Source: Pseudomonadales bacterium (GTDB lineage: Bacteria > Pseudomonadota > Gammaproteobacteria > Pseudomonadales > DT-91). Taken from it: DNA of 5,503 bases. The translations under genes and the position numbers were made by a program. Shown piece after piece: positions 1-5,263 of the stretch; position 1 is the stretch's first letter; each line of letters begins with the position of its first letter. The stretch covers positions 15,800 through 21,302 of the forward strand of contig JABSRR010000015.1 in assembly GCA_013215025.1 (NCBI GenBank). Reading direction: 5' to 3'. The notes below the pieces were generated by a model, which had not been told where the DNA came from, did no database searches, and was given only the letters and a program-made list of their open reading frames with translations.

Positions 1-635
1 TAAATTTGCACCCCAAGTCGCTGCGCTGCATCGGCTTCAGCCAGGCAAAGCTTGAGCGGGTTTAAGTGCATGTTTTTTTTGTTATACAAGGCGCCGTGAT
101 AAATATCCGTTTCCAGATAATCCGGCATGACGCTCTTGTCAATCAGGCTGACTTGATCGCCCATACCGCGCGATTCAGCCTCAGCATGAGCCGCTAATAG
201 TTCGTCTAAATGACTGGGTTTATATGCTGCGTGGAGGTGACCAAATTGTAGATCACAATCAATCGCGTAGCGTTCAATGCGCTGTTTGATAATATCGTGA
301 CCGCGCCAGCGCAGCTGCCAGATAAAATCATCGACACTATCACCGAGTACGCCACGCATCTGTTTTTGCATAGCGCCGTCGCCTGACAAGCTGCCAGTTA
401 CTTGACCACCGTTGCGCCCGCTGGCGCCCCAGGCTATTTTATTGGCCTCTAATACCGCTACCGTTAAGCCCTTTTCAGCCAGTTCTAAAGCCGTATTGAT
501 GCCGGTAAAGCCTCCACCCACAATGGCAACGTCAACACGAATAGATTCTTCAAGTCGCGGATAATCAGGCTCAGCGGCAATGGTGTCGGTGTAATACGCG
601 CGACAGCGTGGCGCTTGGGGTTCGGCATGAGGCAT
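1..635 (-). CDS. FAD-dependent oxidoreductase, PuuB/DAO family (5' part only, runs off left edge)
   Basis: The visible 211 residues are the N-terminal half of a flavoprotein oxidase or dehydrogenase acting on amines or amino acids. The family includes gamma-glutamylputrescine oxidase PuuB, usually about 430 residues. Residues 34-64 form the Rossmann FAD-binding fold: strand VDVAIVGGG, the GGGFTG turn at 40-45, and an acidic residue (E63) ending the second strand to bind the FAD ribose. It is followed by GASGRNGG (70-77), typical of the PuuB/OrdL group. The start is the ATG at 635: an in-frame TAA lies about 24 nt upstream and no other start fits. There is no convincing Shine-Dalgarno sequence, and out-of-frame ATGs sit at 643 and 628. 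The ald terminator at 737-774 separates it from ald, so it should have its own promoter. Substrate cannot be told from this half; PuuB-like is the family, not a proven role. Confidence 0.85.
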   Translation of the reverse strand, partial: MPHAEPQAPRCRAYYTDTIAAEPDYPRLEESIRVDVAIVGGGFTGINTALELAEKGLTVAVLEANKIAWGASGRNGGQVTGSLSGDGAMQKQMRGVLGDSVDDFIWQLRWRGHDIIKQRIERYAIDCDLQFGHLHAAYKPSHLDELLAAHAEAESRGMGDQVSLIDKSVMPDYLETDIYHGALYNKKNMHLNPLKLCLAEADAAQRLGVQI

Positions 636-654
636 AGGAACATTGTTTAATATA

Positions 655-672
655 TTTTACACAAGTGTTAAA
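655..672. promoter_or_regulatory. 18-bp dyad, possible operator for the oxidoreductase gene
   Basis: The sequence has the symmetric form TTTnACACnnGTGTnAAA, with 14 of 18 positions obeying two-fold symmetry. It lies 20-37 bp upstream of the oxidoreductase start codon and touches the candidate -10 box. This is where a repressor operator would sit. The regulator is unknown and no gene for it is visible nearby. Confidence 0.35.
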
Positions 673-699
673 TTTTACATGGCTTACTTGTAGAGGCAA
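672..699 (-). promoter_or_regulatory. Candidate sigma-70 promoter for the oxidoreductase gene
   Basis: Read on the minus strand, TTGCCT (694-699) is followed by a 16-nt spacer and TAAAAT (672-677). Transcription would begin near 665 and give a leader of about 30 nt. The -35 matches the consensus in four of six positions and the -10 in five of six. The ald terminator just upstream makes a separate promoter necessary here, but other AT-rich hexamers in the gap could serve instead. Confidence 0.35.
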
Positions 700-736
700 G
701 CTATTCCTGATGCAATTTGAGGATTTATGCGGTGAG

Positions 737-774
737 AAAAAATGGGGCGACGCTAGGGAGGTATGCGTGCCCCA
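737..774 (-). terminator. Rho-independent terminator of ald
   Basis: On the minus strand, 8 nt after the ald stop codon, TGGGGCACGC (774-765) pairs with GCGT (753-750) and GCCCCA (748-743). This makes a 10-bp GC-rich stem with a single bulged base and an 11-nt loop. Six T residues follow at once (742-737). Stem plus U-tract is the classic intrinsic terminator layout. A smaller alternative hairpin, CCCCTTTGGGG (780-770), overlaps its first arm. Confidence 0.9.
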
Positions 775-781
775 AAGGGGT

Positions 782-1918
782 TTAAGCTGACTGTTTAAAA
801 GCGCTGCCCTGAAGCGCAATGCGAGGTTCAACATAGTTATAATTAAGCGCCTCGGCAACGGCAGCATTGGTTACCATGCCGCGATGGGTATTTAGCCCGG
901 CTAAAAGATGTTCATCTTGTAATAGCGCCTGATTGCCCTGATTAGCAAGTGCAATGGCATAGGGCAGTGTGGCGTTGGTGAGAGCAAAGGTAGAGGTGCG
1001 CGCAACGCCGCCTGGCATATTGGCAACACAGTAATGCACAATGCCATCGACTTCATAGCTGGGGTTTTCGTGAGTAGTGGCGGTTGAGGTTTCGAAACAG
1101 CCACCCTGATCAATCGCAACATCAACCATCACTGCACCCGGCTTCATCTGTGCCAACATGGCACGGCTAACCAGTTTAGGCGCTGCCGCACCAGGTATTA
1201 ATACCGCACCGATCACTAAATCGGCTTGCTGCAGTTGTTTTTCGATAGCGTCGGCGGTGCTGAATAAGGTGGTCATTTGTGCCCCGTACAGCTCATCAAT
1301 CTGCTTCAAACGTGCCAAGCTGCGATCTAAGATGGTCACATTGGCACCAAGGCCTGCCGCCATGCGTGCCGCGTTTAGACCCACGACGCCACCGCCAATA
1401 ACCATGACATTGGCTGGTTCAACGCCTGGTACGCCACCCAATAGCATACCGTTACCACCTTGAGCTTTCTCTAAGCAGTGTGCGCCAGCCTGAATAGACA
1501 TGCGGCCTGCTACTTCACTCATCGGTGCCAATAGCGGTAGCCCGCCTTGGGCATCTGTAACGGTCTCGTAAGCGACCGCAGTGACGCCCGATTTTAGCAA
1601 TAGTTCGGTCTGTTTAGGGTCTGGTGCTAGGTGTAAATAAGTAAATAATAACTGTCCTTCACGTAAGCGCTCACATTCTATGGGCTGTGGCTCTTTAACT
1701 TTTATGATCATCTCTGCGCGTGCAAACACTTCATCGGCACTGCTCACAATTTCAGCCCCTGCTGCAATATATTGCTGATCATCGAGGCCAATGCCAATAC
1801 CAGCATTCTGTTCAATGATGACGGCATGGCCATGCAGGATAAGTTCTTTAACGCCGGCAGGGGTAAGGCCGACCCGATATTCGTGGTTTTTAATCTCTTT
1901 TGGCACGCCGATTAACAT
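782..1918 (-). CDS. ald: L-alanine dehydrogenase
   Basis: This 378-residue enzyme reversibly deaminates L-alanine to pyruvate and ammonia with NAD+, in the cytoplasm and normally as a hexamer. The length is typical of the family and the ends are intact. The N-terminal domain opens with the family signature [20 protein letters not shown] and carries R15 and K75 (substrate binding) and H96 (catalytic). The Rossmann domain has GGGVVG at 175-180 with D198 ending the next strand, consistent with NAD specificity. D270, the other catalytic residue, lies in DVAIDQGG. All these positions match the numbering known for the Mycobacterium tuberculosis enzyme. The start is well supported by AGAGGA (1926-1931) seven bases before the ATG. 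Two dyad elements lie just upstream, and an Lrp-type regulator gene lies 1.3 kb to the right. Physiologically it may allow growth on alanine or recycle alanine formed by pyruvate-dependent transaminases. Confidence 0.97.
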   Translation of the reverse strand: MLIGVPKEIKNHEYRVGLTPAGVKELILHGHAVIIEQNAGIGIGLDDQQYIAAGAEIVSSADEVFARAEMIIKVKEPQPIECERLREGQLLFTYLHLAPDPKQTELLLKSGVTAVAYETVTDAQGGLPLLAPMSEVAGRMSIQAGAHCLEKAQGGNGMLLGGVPGVEPANVMVIGGGVVGLNAARMAAGLGANVTILDRSLARLKQIDELYGAQMTTLFSTADAIEKQLQQADLVIGAVLIPGAAAPKLVSRAMLAQMKPGAVMVDVAIDQGGCFETSTATTHENPSYEVDGIVHYCVANMPGGVARTSTFALTNATLPYAIALANQGNQALLQDEHLLAGLNTHRGMVTNAAVAEALNYNYVEPRIALQGSAFKQSA

Positions 1919-1941
1919 GATGATGTCCTCTTTTTAGAAGT

Positions 1942-1973
1942 GCTTGCTAACAATGTCGATATTGTAGGCAAGC
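1942..1973. promoter_or_regulatory. 32-bp inverted repeat just upstream of the ald ribosome-binding site
   Basis: Arm GCTTGCTAACAAT (1942-1954) faces ATTGTAGGCAAGC (1961-1973) around a 6-nt centre. GCTTGC/GCAAGC and CAAT/ATTG pair fully, and the three bases between them pair in part. It ends about 10 bp from the ald Shine-Dalgarno sequence. It could be a regulator operator, for example for an Lrp-family protein, or a hairpin in the ald leader RNA. The hairpin is not followed by a U-tract on the minus strand, so simple attenuation is unlikely. Confidence 0.5.
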
Positions 1974-1977
1974 TTTT

Positions 1978-1991
1978 GCAGAATTATCTGC
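1978..1991. promoter_or_regulatory. 14-bp palindrome upstream of ald, possible operator
   Basis: GCAGAATTATCTGC has fully complementary five-base arms around a near-symmetric ATTA centre. It sits four bases from the larger inverted repeat (centre-to-centre 27 bp). Its CAG...CTG ends and AT core recall the E. coli Lrp consensus, but the spacing between the ends is shorter (6 rather than 9). On the minus strand it contains GATAAT, a possible -10 box, although no good -35 stands at the right distance. Confidence 0.35.
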
Positions 1992-2121
1992 TTTTATTGC
2001 TGATTTATGTCGAAATTTAAGAATATTATTCTGTAAAATTAATCATAAATAAAAATAAATGCTTAAATAGAGATTTATATAAGAACTAACAACTTATCCT
2101 TGATCATCCGCTGATTAATAA
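1992..2121. other. AT-rich ald-panE intergenic core
   Basis: This stretch between leftward ald and rightward panE is very rich in A and T, especially 2011-2085. It must hold the ald promoter, but I could not fix one. TCGACA (2008-2013, minus strand) and GATAAT (1983-1988) are 19 bp apart, which is too wide for a confident call. AT-rich curved DNA of this kind is a usual setting for Lrp or nucleoid-protein binding. No ORF, repeat array or RNA gene is visible here. Confidence 0.5.
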
Positions 2122-2150
2122 TTGTACATATTCAGGCTTTTGCCTATAAT
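2122..2150 (+). promoter_or_regulatory. sigma-70 promoter of panE
   Basis: A perfect TATAAT (2145-2150) lies exactly 17 bp after a TTG-beginning -35 box, TTGTAC (2122-2127). Transcription should start near 2157, about 40 nt before the preferred panE start codon. The -35 is only a half match, but the spacing and -10 are ideal. The open frame of panE extends back through this promoter, so its extreme upstream TTG is better read as part of the -35 box than as a start codon. Confidence 0.7.
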
Positions 2151-2156
2151 TCCGCG

Positions 2157-2174
2157 CCCGCAGTGTTGTGCGGG
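2157..2174 (+). other. Hairpin at the predicted 5' end of the panE mRNA
   Basis: CCCGCA (2157-2162) and TGCGGG (2169-2174) form a perfect 6-bp GC-rich stem with a six-base loop. The stem begins at the expected transcription start. A hairpin right at a 5' end can protect an mRNA from decay. It ends nine bases before the Shine-Dalgarno sequence and leaves it free. There is no sign of a riboswitch. Confidence 0.4.
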
Positions 2175-2183
2175 GCCTGTACT

Positions 2184-2188
2184 GAGGA
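2184..2188 (+). promoter_or_regulatory. Ribosome-binding site that decides the panE start
   Basis: GAGGA (within TGAGGA) is followed after eight bases by the in-frame TTG at 2197. It is the only good Shine-Dalgarno sequence in the region. An out-of-frame ATG at 2189 directly abuts it, too close for efficient initiation, and would end after five codons. Confidence 0.7.
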
Positions 2189-2196
2189 ATGAGCCA

Positions 2197-3162
2197 TTGC
2201 CTTTGATTGAACCACGCTTAACCGAGCTTTTAGCTGCCGAGCAGCCTGTCGATGTCAGCAATATTGACGAGACGGTGCATATTTTAGGCGCGGGCAGCAT
2301 GGGCTTGTTGTGGGCAACCAAACTCACCTTGGCGGGCTGTCCGGTTGATTTGATTACCCGTAAAGCACGCAAGGTGCGCCATGTGCATCTGCTAGAGCGA
2401 GATGAAGAAGTTGAGCTCGATATTGATTCCTATACCGCTTCAACCTTAACCAATATCAAAACCCTGATTGTTGCCACGAAGGCTTATAATGCGCTTGCGG
2501 CGGTAAAGTCGGTGGCGCATGCACTGTCGCCTGACAGCAAAATATTAGTATTGCAGAACGGCATGGGCTCTCAGCAAGCGATTATGCAAGCCTTGCCTGA
2601 TATGGCGGTTTACGCCGCCGTCAGTACCGATGGCGCGCGCCGTCATCGCCCTTTCGTGGTTGAGCACACCGGCTTTGGTGAAACCAGTATTGGCGCACTT
2701 GGCAATAACCGCGACGGCTATTTGGAAGCCTTAATCAAGCACCTTGACTCTGATTTAGTGCTCAAACCTGCCGACGATATTCGCATTAAAATGTGGCGTA
2801 AGTTGGTGATTAACTGCTGCATTAATGCACTTACCGCGATACACGATATTCGCAATGGCGAGCTATTATCGCACCCTGAAACGGCCTCGCTGCTGCCGCA
2901 CATTATTGCTGAGTGTCGACAAGTGGCTGAGCAGCATGGCTTTGGTCACGCGCTAGAAAATATGCAGGCAAGGGTTGAGGAAGTCATTGGTAATACGGCA
3001 CAAAACTACTCGTCGATGCACCAGGACGTATTCTATCAGCGTGAAACCGAGATTGATTTTATTAATGGCTTTATTCTCGCCGAATCAAAACGCTTTGGTT
3101 TGGACTGCCCGATCAACCAACAGCTGGTCGAGCGCATCAAGAATATGCCGATCAAGCAATAA
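2197..3162 (+). CDS. panE: 2-dehydropantoate 2-reductase (ketopantoate reductase)
   Basis: The enzyme reduces ketopantoate to pantoate with NADPH, the second step of the pantothenate (vitamin B5/CoA) pathway, in the cytoplasm. With the TTG start it has 321 residues. The NADPH-binding Rossmann motif HILGAGSMG lies at 28-36 (GAGSMG 31-36), QNG at 120-122, and KLVINCCIN at 202-210. The last supplies the catalytic lysine (K202) and two conserved asparagines (N206, N210). TEIDFINGF contains the conserved acidic residue (E285). These correspond to N98, K176, N180, N184 and E256 of E. coli PanE. The TTG at 2197 is chosen for its Shine-Dalgarno spacing and its position after the promoter, but it leaves a 27-residue tail before the first strand that most PanE proteins lack. 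A GTG at 2275 would give 295 residues, close to the usual length, but has a poor ribosome-binding site. It faces the lrp gene tail to tail, 21 bp apart. Confidence 0.9.
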   Translation: MPLIEPRLTELLAAEQPVDVSNIDETVHILGAGSMGLLWATKLTLAGCPVDLITRKARKVRHVHLLERDEEVELDIDSYTASTLTNIKTLIVATKAYNALAAVKSVAHALSPDSKILVLQNGMGSQQAIMQALPDMAVYAAVSTDGARRHRPFVVEHTGFGETSIGALGNNRDGYLEALIKHLDSDLVLKPADDIRIKMWRKLVINCCINALTAIHDIRNGELLSHPETASLLPHIIAECRQVAEQHGFGHALENMQARVEEVIGNTAQNYSSMHQDVFYQRETEIDFINGFILAESKRFGLDCPINQQLVERIKNMPIKQ

Positions 3163-3183
3163 CAGATCGCTTCTCGAGACCGC

Positions 3184-3651
3184 CTAAACACCTAGTGCTA
3201 GATCTAGCGTCTCTTTAACCTGCTCCATCACCACATACGAGGTTGATTCTTGCACCCCTGGTAAGCCGAGTAAGGTTTCACCTAAAAATATTCGATAGGC
3301 GTTCATGTCGTTGACCCGCGCTTTAATAAGATAATCGAAATTACCCGATACCAGATAGCATTCCTGCACTTGTTCAAGTGCACGTGCGGCCTCATTGAAA
3401 CGTTTGAATATATCGTCGCTGGTGCGATTCAGACGAATCTGCACAAATACTAGCAAGCCGGCGCCCAGAGCCTCGGGGTCAAGCTGTGCATGGTAGCCCT
3501 GAATAATACCTTCGCGTTCAAGTCGTTTAACCCGCTCGAAACAGGGTGAATTTGATAAGCCGACGCGCCGCGCCAGCTCGGCAAAGCTGATCCGGCCATC
3601 ACGTTGAAGCTCGTGTAAAATTTTTAAATCTATTTTGCTTAAGCCGGCCAT
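3184..3651 (-). CDS. lrp: Lrp/AsnC-family transcriptional regulator (Lrp/DadR-like)
   Basis: This is a complete 155-residue amino-acid-responsive DNA-binding protein. Residues 4-53 form the AsnC-type winged helix-turn-helix, with recognition helix around SNSPCFERVKRLEREG (33-48). Residues 66-145 form the RAM ligand-binding domain with the GxxDY loop at 103-107 (GNFDY). From memory, the sequence is close to the Pseudomonas Lrp paralogue DadR, which senses L-alanine and controls alanine catabolism (dadRAX); this guides the inference that it senses alanine or leucine and controls the nearby ald. The ATG at 3651 fits the family N-terminus, yet no Shine-Dalgarno sequence precedes it. No intrinsic terminator is visible in the 21-bp gap to panE, so the two transcripts probably overlap. 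Divergent from the L,D-transpeptidase gene. The family call is firm; the effector and targets are inferred. Confidence 0.92.
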   Translation of the reverse strand: MAGLSKIDLKILHELQRDGRISFAELARRVGLSNSPCFERVKRLEREGIIQGYHAQLDPEALGAGLLVFVQIRLNRTSDDIFKRFNEAARALEQVQECYLVSGNFDYLIKARVNDMNAYRIFLGETLLGLPGVQESTSYVVMEQVKETLDLALGV

Positions 3652-3822
3652 AGTAGAAGATATTTTGTTGTTATTTATGAATAGCAGTAATTTAGTCTAC
3701 TTTTGCATAATTTGAAAGAATTAAGCGTGCTACAGGCCTGATACGGCTAAAACCCTAGGCGCTGCGTGATAATTTGGGTACTATCAATGCAAGTATTCGG
3801 TCTCAGCAGAGATGGTCGTCGA
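3652..3822. promoter_or_regulatory. Divergent promoter region between lrp and the L,D-transpeptidase gene
   Basis: This 171-bp gap must contain the promoters of both divergent genes. The lrp-proximal half (3652-3725) is AT-rich and could hold an autoregulatory Lrp site; the other half is not. Possible -10 boxes occur on the plus strand (CATAAT at 3706-3711, GATAAT at 3768-3773), but none has a matching -35, so I assign no promoter. The transpeptidase frame stays open back to a GTG at 3766, which I regard as untranslated leader. Confidence 0.45.
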
Positions 3823-4725
3823 ATGAACATGCGCTCATTGCTTTATTTCACCGCTTGTTTGCTGCTCATGCCCTGGCAGGGGGTATTAGCGGCAAGCTAT
3901 CCATTGCCGCCGCCGGGCTCGCGCCTGATCGGTGAGCCGACCGTGCACACGGCTGTAACAGGCGACTTTTTTCAAGGCCTAGCCGAGCAGTATAACGTCG
4001 GCTTCTATGCGCTGATGGCGGCTAATCCACAGTTAGATCCGTTTTTAATTGAGCCGGGTAGCAAGGTGACGATTCCAACGCAAATGTTGCTGCCCTACGC
4101 CAAACGCGAGGGCATTGTAATTAATTTGCCAGAGCTGCGTTTATATTACTTTCCGCCCAATGAGAATACGGTACACGTATTCCCGGTTGGCATTGGTCGT
4201 GAGGGGCTAATGACGCCGCGACTGGTCAGCTATATCTCTGAGAAACGACAAAACCCTATCTGGCGCCCGACCGCAGAGACGCGACAACGTCATTTCGCCG
4301 CTACTGGCGAACAGCTGCCCGAGCAAATTTTACCGGGGCCGGATAATCCCTTCGGTGAATATGCGCTGCGCATGGGCAATACGGTTTATTTGCTGCACGG
4401 CAGTAATCGCCGTTTTGGCATCGGCATGCGTGCCAGTGCAGGCTGCATTCGTTTATATGATGATGATATTCGCTGGCTGTTTGATAATGTTTCGCTGAAT
4501 ACGCCAGTGCGGATAGTGGATCAAGCGATAAAGATGTCGTACGAGCCGACGCAAAAGCTAATCGAAGTGCATGAGCCGCTCAGCTATGCTGAGCACGATG
4601 AGGTTGAGCCAGTGATCAGCCCTGCGGTGCTGAGTTTTGTGGGTAAAAACAGGATGCAGCAGCAATTTTTGCAGCAGGCGGTTGAGCAGTCATCGGGCTT
4701 GGTTAACGCCCTGCCGGCAGACTAG
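3823..4725 (+). CDS. Secreted LysM-containing L,D-transpeptidase (ErfK/YbiS/YcfS family)
   Basis: This periplasmic enzyme, 300 residues from the ATG at 3823, should cleave the third/fourth residue bond of peptidoglycan stem peptides and transfer the acyl group to an amine. In this subfamily that amine is typically the C-terminal lysine of Braun lipoprotein. Residues 1-24 look like a signal peptide, with hydrophobic core LLYFTACLLLM and cleavage near VLAA/SYP. A LysM domain (about 42-86) would bind peptidoglycan. The YkuD catalytic domain (about 96-233) carries H192 in LLHGS and the nucleophile C208 in SAGCIRL. The tail begins with EVHEPLS, familiar from ErfK/YcfS proteins. The start at 3823 is chosen because it puts the signal peptide at the N-terminus and has a weak ribosome-binding site (AGAGATGG, 7 nt away). 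The longer GTG frame at 3766 adds 19 residues that do not fit. It converges on lpp, its likely substrate gene. Confidence 0.93.
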   Translation: MNMRSLLYFTACLLLMPWQGVLAASYPLPPPGSRLIGEPTVHTAVTGDFFQGLAEQYNVGFYALMAANPQLDPFLIEPGSKVTIPTQMLLPYAKREGIVINLPELRLYYFPPNENTVHVFPVGIGREGLMTPRLVSYISEKRQNPIWRPTAETRQRHFAATGEQLPEQILPGPDNPFGEYALRMGNTVYLLHGSNRRFGIGMRASAGCIRLYDDDIRWLFDNVSLNTPVRIVDQAIKMSYEPTQKLIEVHEPLSYAEHDEVEPVISPAVLSFVGKNRMQQQFLQQAVEQSSGLVNALPAD

Positions 4726-4748
4726 CAGAACAAAACACAGCTAAGCAC

Positions 4749-4807
4749 CGCTTTGCCCTGCTAGCCATGCAAAAGCACAGCTGCACAGGGGCAAAGCGTC
4801 ATAGTTT
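4749..4807 (+). terminator. Strong hairpin between convergent L,D-transpeptidase and lpp genes
   Basis: CGCTTTGCCCTG (4749-4760) pairs with CAGGGGCAAAGCG (4786-4798), giving 12 bp with one bulged G. The 25-nt loop contains further short pairings (AGC/GCT, TGC/GCA around AAAA). On the plus strand a short T-run (4804-4807) follows after five bases, so it best fits termination of the transpeptidase transcript, though the U-tract is poor. Read from lpp, the hairpin lacks an adjacent U-tract, but it could protect that mRNA's 3' end. Confidence 0.6.
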
Positions 4808-4846
4808 TGCGCAGAATAAGTAGAATAAAGAGCTGCGTGCAGAAAT

Positions 4847-5134
4847 TTACTTCTTATAGCTGTCAATCATATTGTCAACGCGCATATTCGCTGCCGCTGC
4901 ATCACTAGCGGCTTTCTCAGCTGCTGCGCTAGCAGATTCCGCCGCCGCTTTGGCCGCCGCTGCATCAGCTGAGGCTTGCGCTTGGCCAGATTTTAGGCTT
5001 GAAACATCAGCCGAAAGCGCATCAATCTTGCTGCTTAAGTCGGCAATCTGCTCTTGCATTTCTTGGGTTTCAGCACCGGAACAGGCATACAATGCGGCGG
5101 TCAGTGGAATAAGCGCGAGTTTTTTAGACAACAT
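4847..5134 (-). CDS. lpp: Braun-type major outer-membrane lipoprotein (long Lpp)
   Basis: This 95-residue lipoprotein should anchor the outer membrane to peptidoglycan. The signal peptide ends in the lipobox LYAC, with C18 the lipidated residue, giving a mature chain of 78 residues against 58 in E. coli Lpp. The mature chain is one coiled coil. Hydrophobic or alanine residues hold a/d positions without a break from M26 to Y93 (I30, L33, I37, L40, V44, L47, then Q51 and alanines 54-82, then V86, M89). The C-terminus NMRVDNMIDSYKK parallels NQRLDNMATKYRK of E. coli and ends in the lysine (K95) that is linked to peptidoglycan. The start has GAGGA (5142-5146) seven bases upstream. The adjacent L,D-transpeptidase is the expected cross-linking enzyme. 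The alanine-rich middle also recalls Pseudomonas OprI. Confidence 0.9.
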   Translation of the reverse strand: MLSKKLALIPLTAALYACSGAETQEMQEQIADLSSKIDALSADVSSLKSGQAQASADAAAAKAAAESASAAAEKAASDAAAANMRVDNMIDSYKK

Positions 5135-5240
5135 GGGAATTTCCTCAAATATGATGTGGTAAAGCCCTAATTTAATTATTTTTTTAAATATTGCAAGTAA
5201 ACCTATGTTTTAACTGTAAATTAGTGCAAATAATAAGGCG
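5135..5240 (-). promoter_or_regulatory. lpp leader and AT-rich promoter region
   Basis: After the ribosome-binding site GAGGA (5142-5146), the sequence is very AT-rich from about 5161 to 5235. This is usual for the strong promoters of major lipoprotein genes. Several part-matching hexamers occur on the minus strand (TTTGCA, TTTACA, TTTACT as -35), but none is correctly spaced from a good -10, so I assign no exact promoter. Confidence 0.5.
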
Positions 5241-5263
5241 ATTTAAGCGCGTCGGTCTGTGCC

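Noticed and set aside
571..867. 98-residue minus-strand frame across the ald-oxidoreductase gap
   Set aside because: It overlaps the end of ald, the ald terminator and the start of the oxidoreductase in another frame, and its composition is not protein-like.
2122..2196. N-terminal extension of PanE to a TTG at 2122
   Set aside because: The TTG is the -35 box of a well-spaced promoter, has no ribosome-binding site, and adds residues with no family counterpart.
3192..3208. CTAG three times at 6-bp intervals with a 12-bp palindrome GCTAGATCTAGC
   Set aside because: It lies in the lrp coding end and arises from CTA leucine codons in LDLAL; it is too compact to form a hairpin or terminator.
3654..3700. 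GTAGA ... TCTAC inverted repeat upstream of lrp
   Set aside because: Five-base arms with a loop of over 35 bases are expected by chance in an AT-rich gap.
3766..3822. Longer L,D-transpeptidase start at a GTG
   Set aside because: It would bury the signal peptide behind 19 extra residues and lacks a ribosome-binding site.
3823..3860. Lipobox-like FTAC in the L,D-transpeptidase signal peptide
   Set aside because: The -3 residue is phenylalanine, the hydrophobic stretch before it is too short, and a better signal peptidase I site (VLAA/SYP) follows.
4872..5162. Alanine-rich plus-strand frame opposite lpp
   Set aside because: It is the mirror of the GC-rich alanine codons of lpp. The minus strand has the lipobox, the heptads, the Lpp C-terminus and a good ribosome-binding site.
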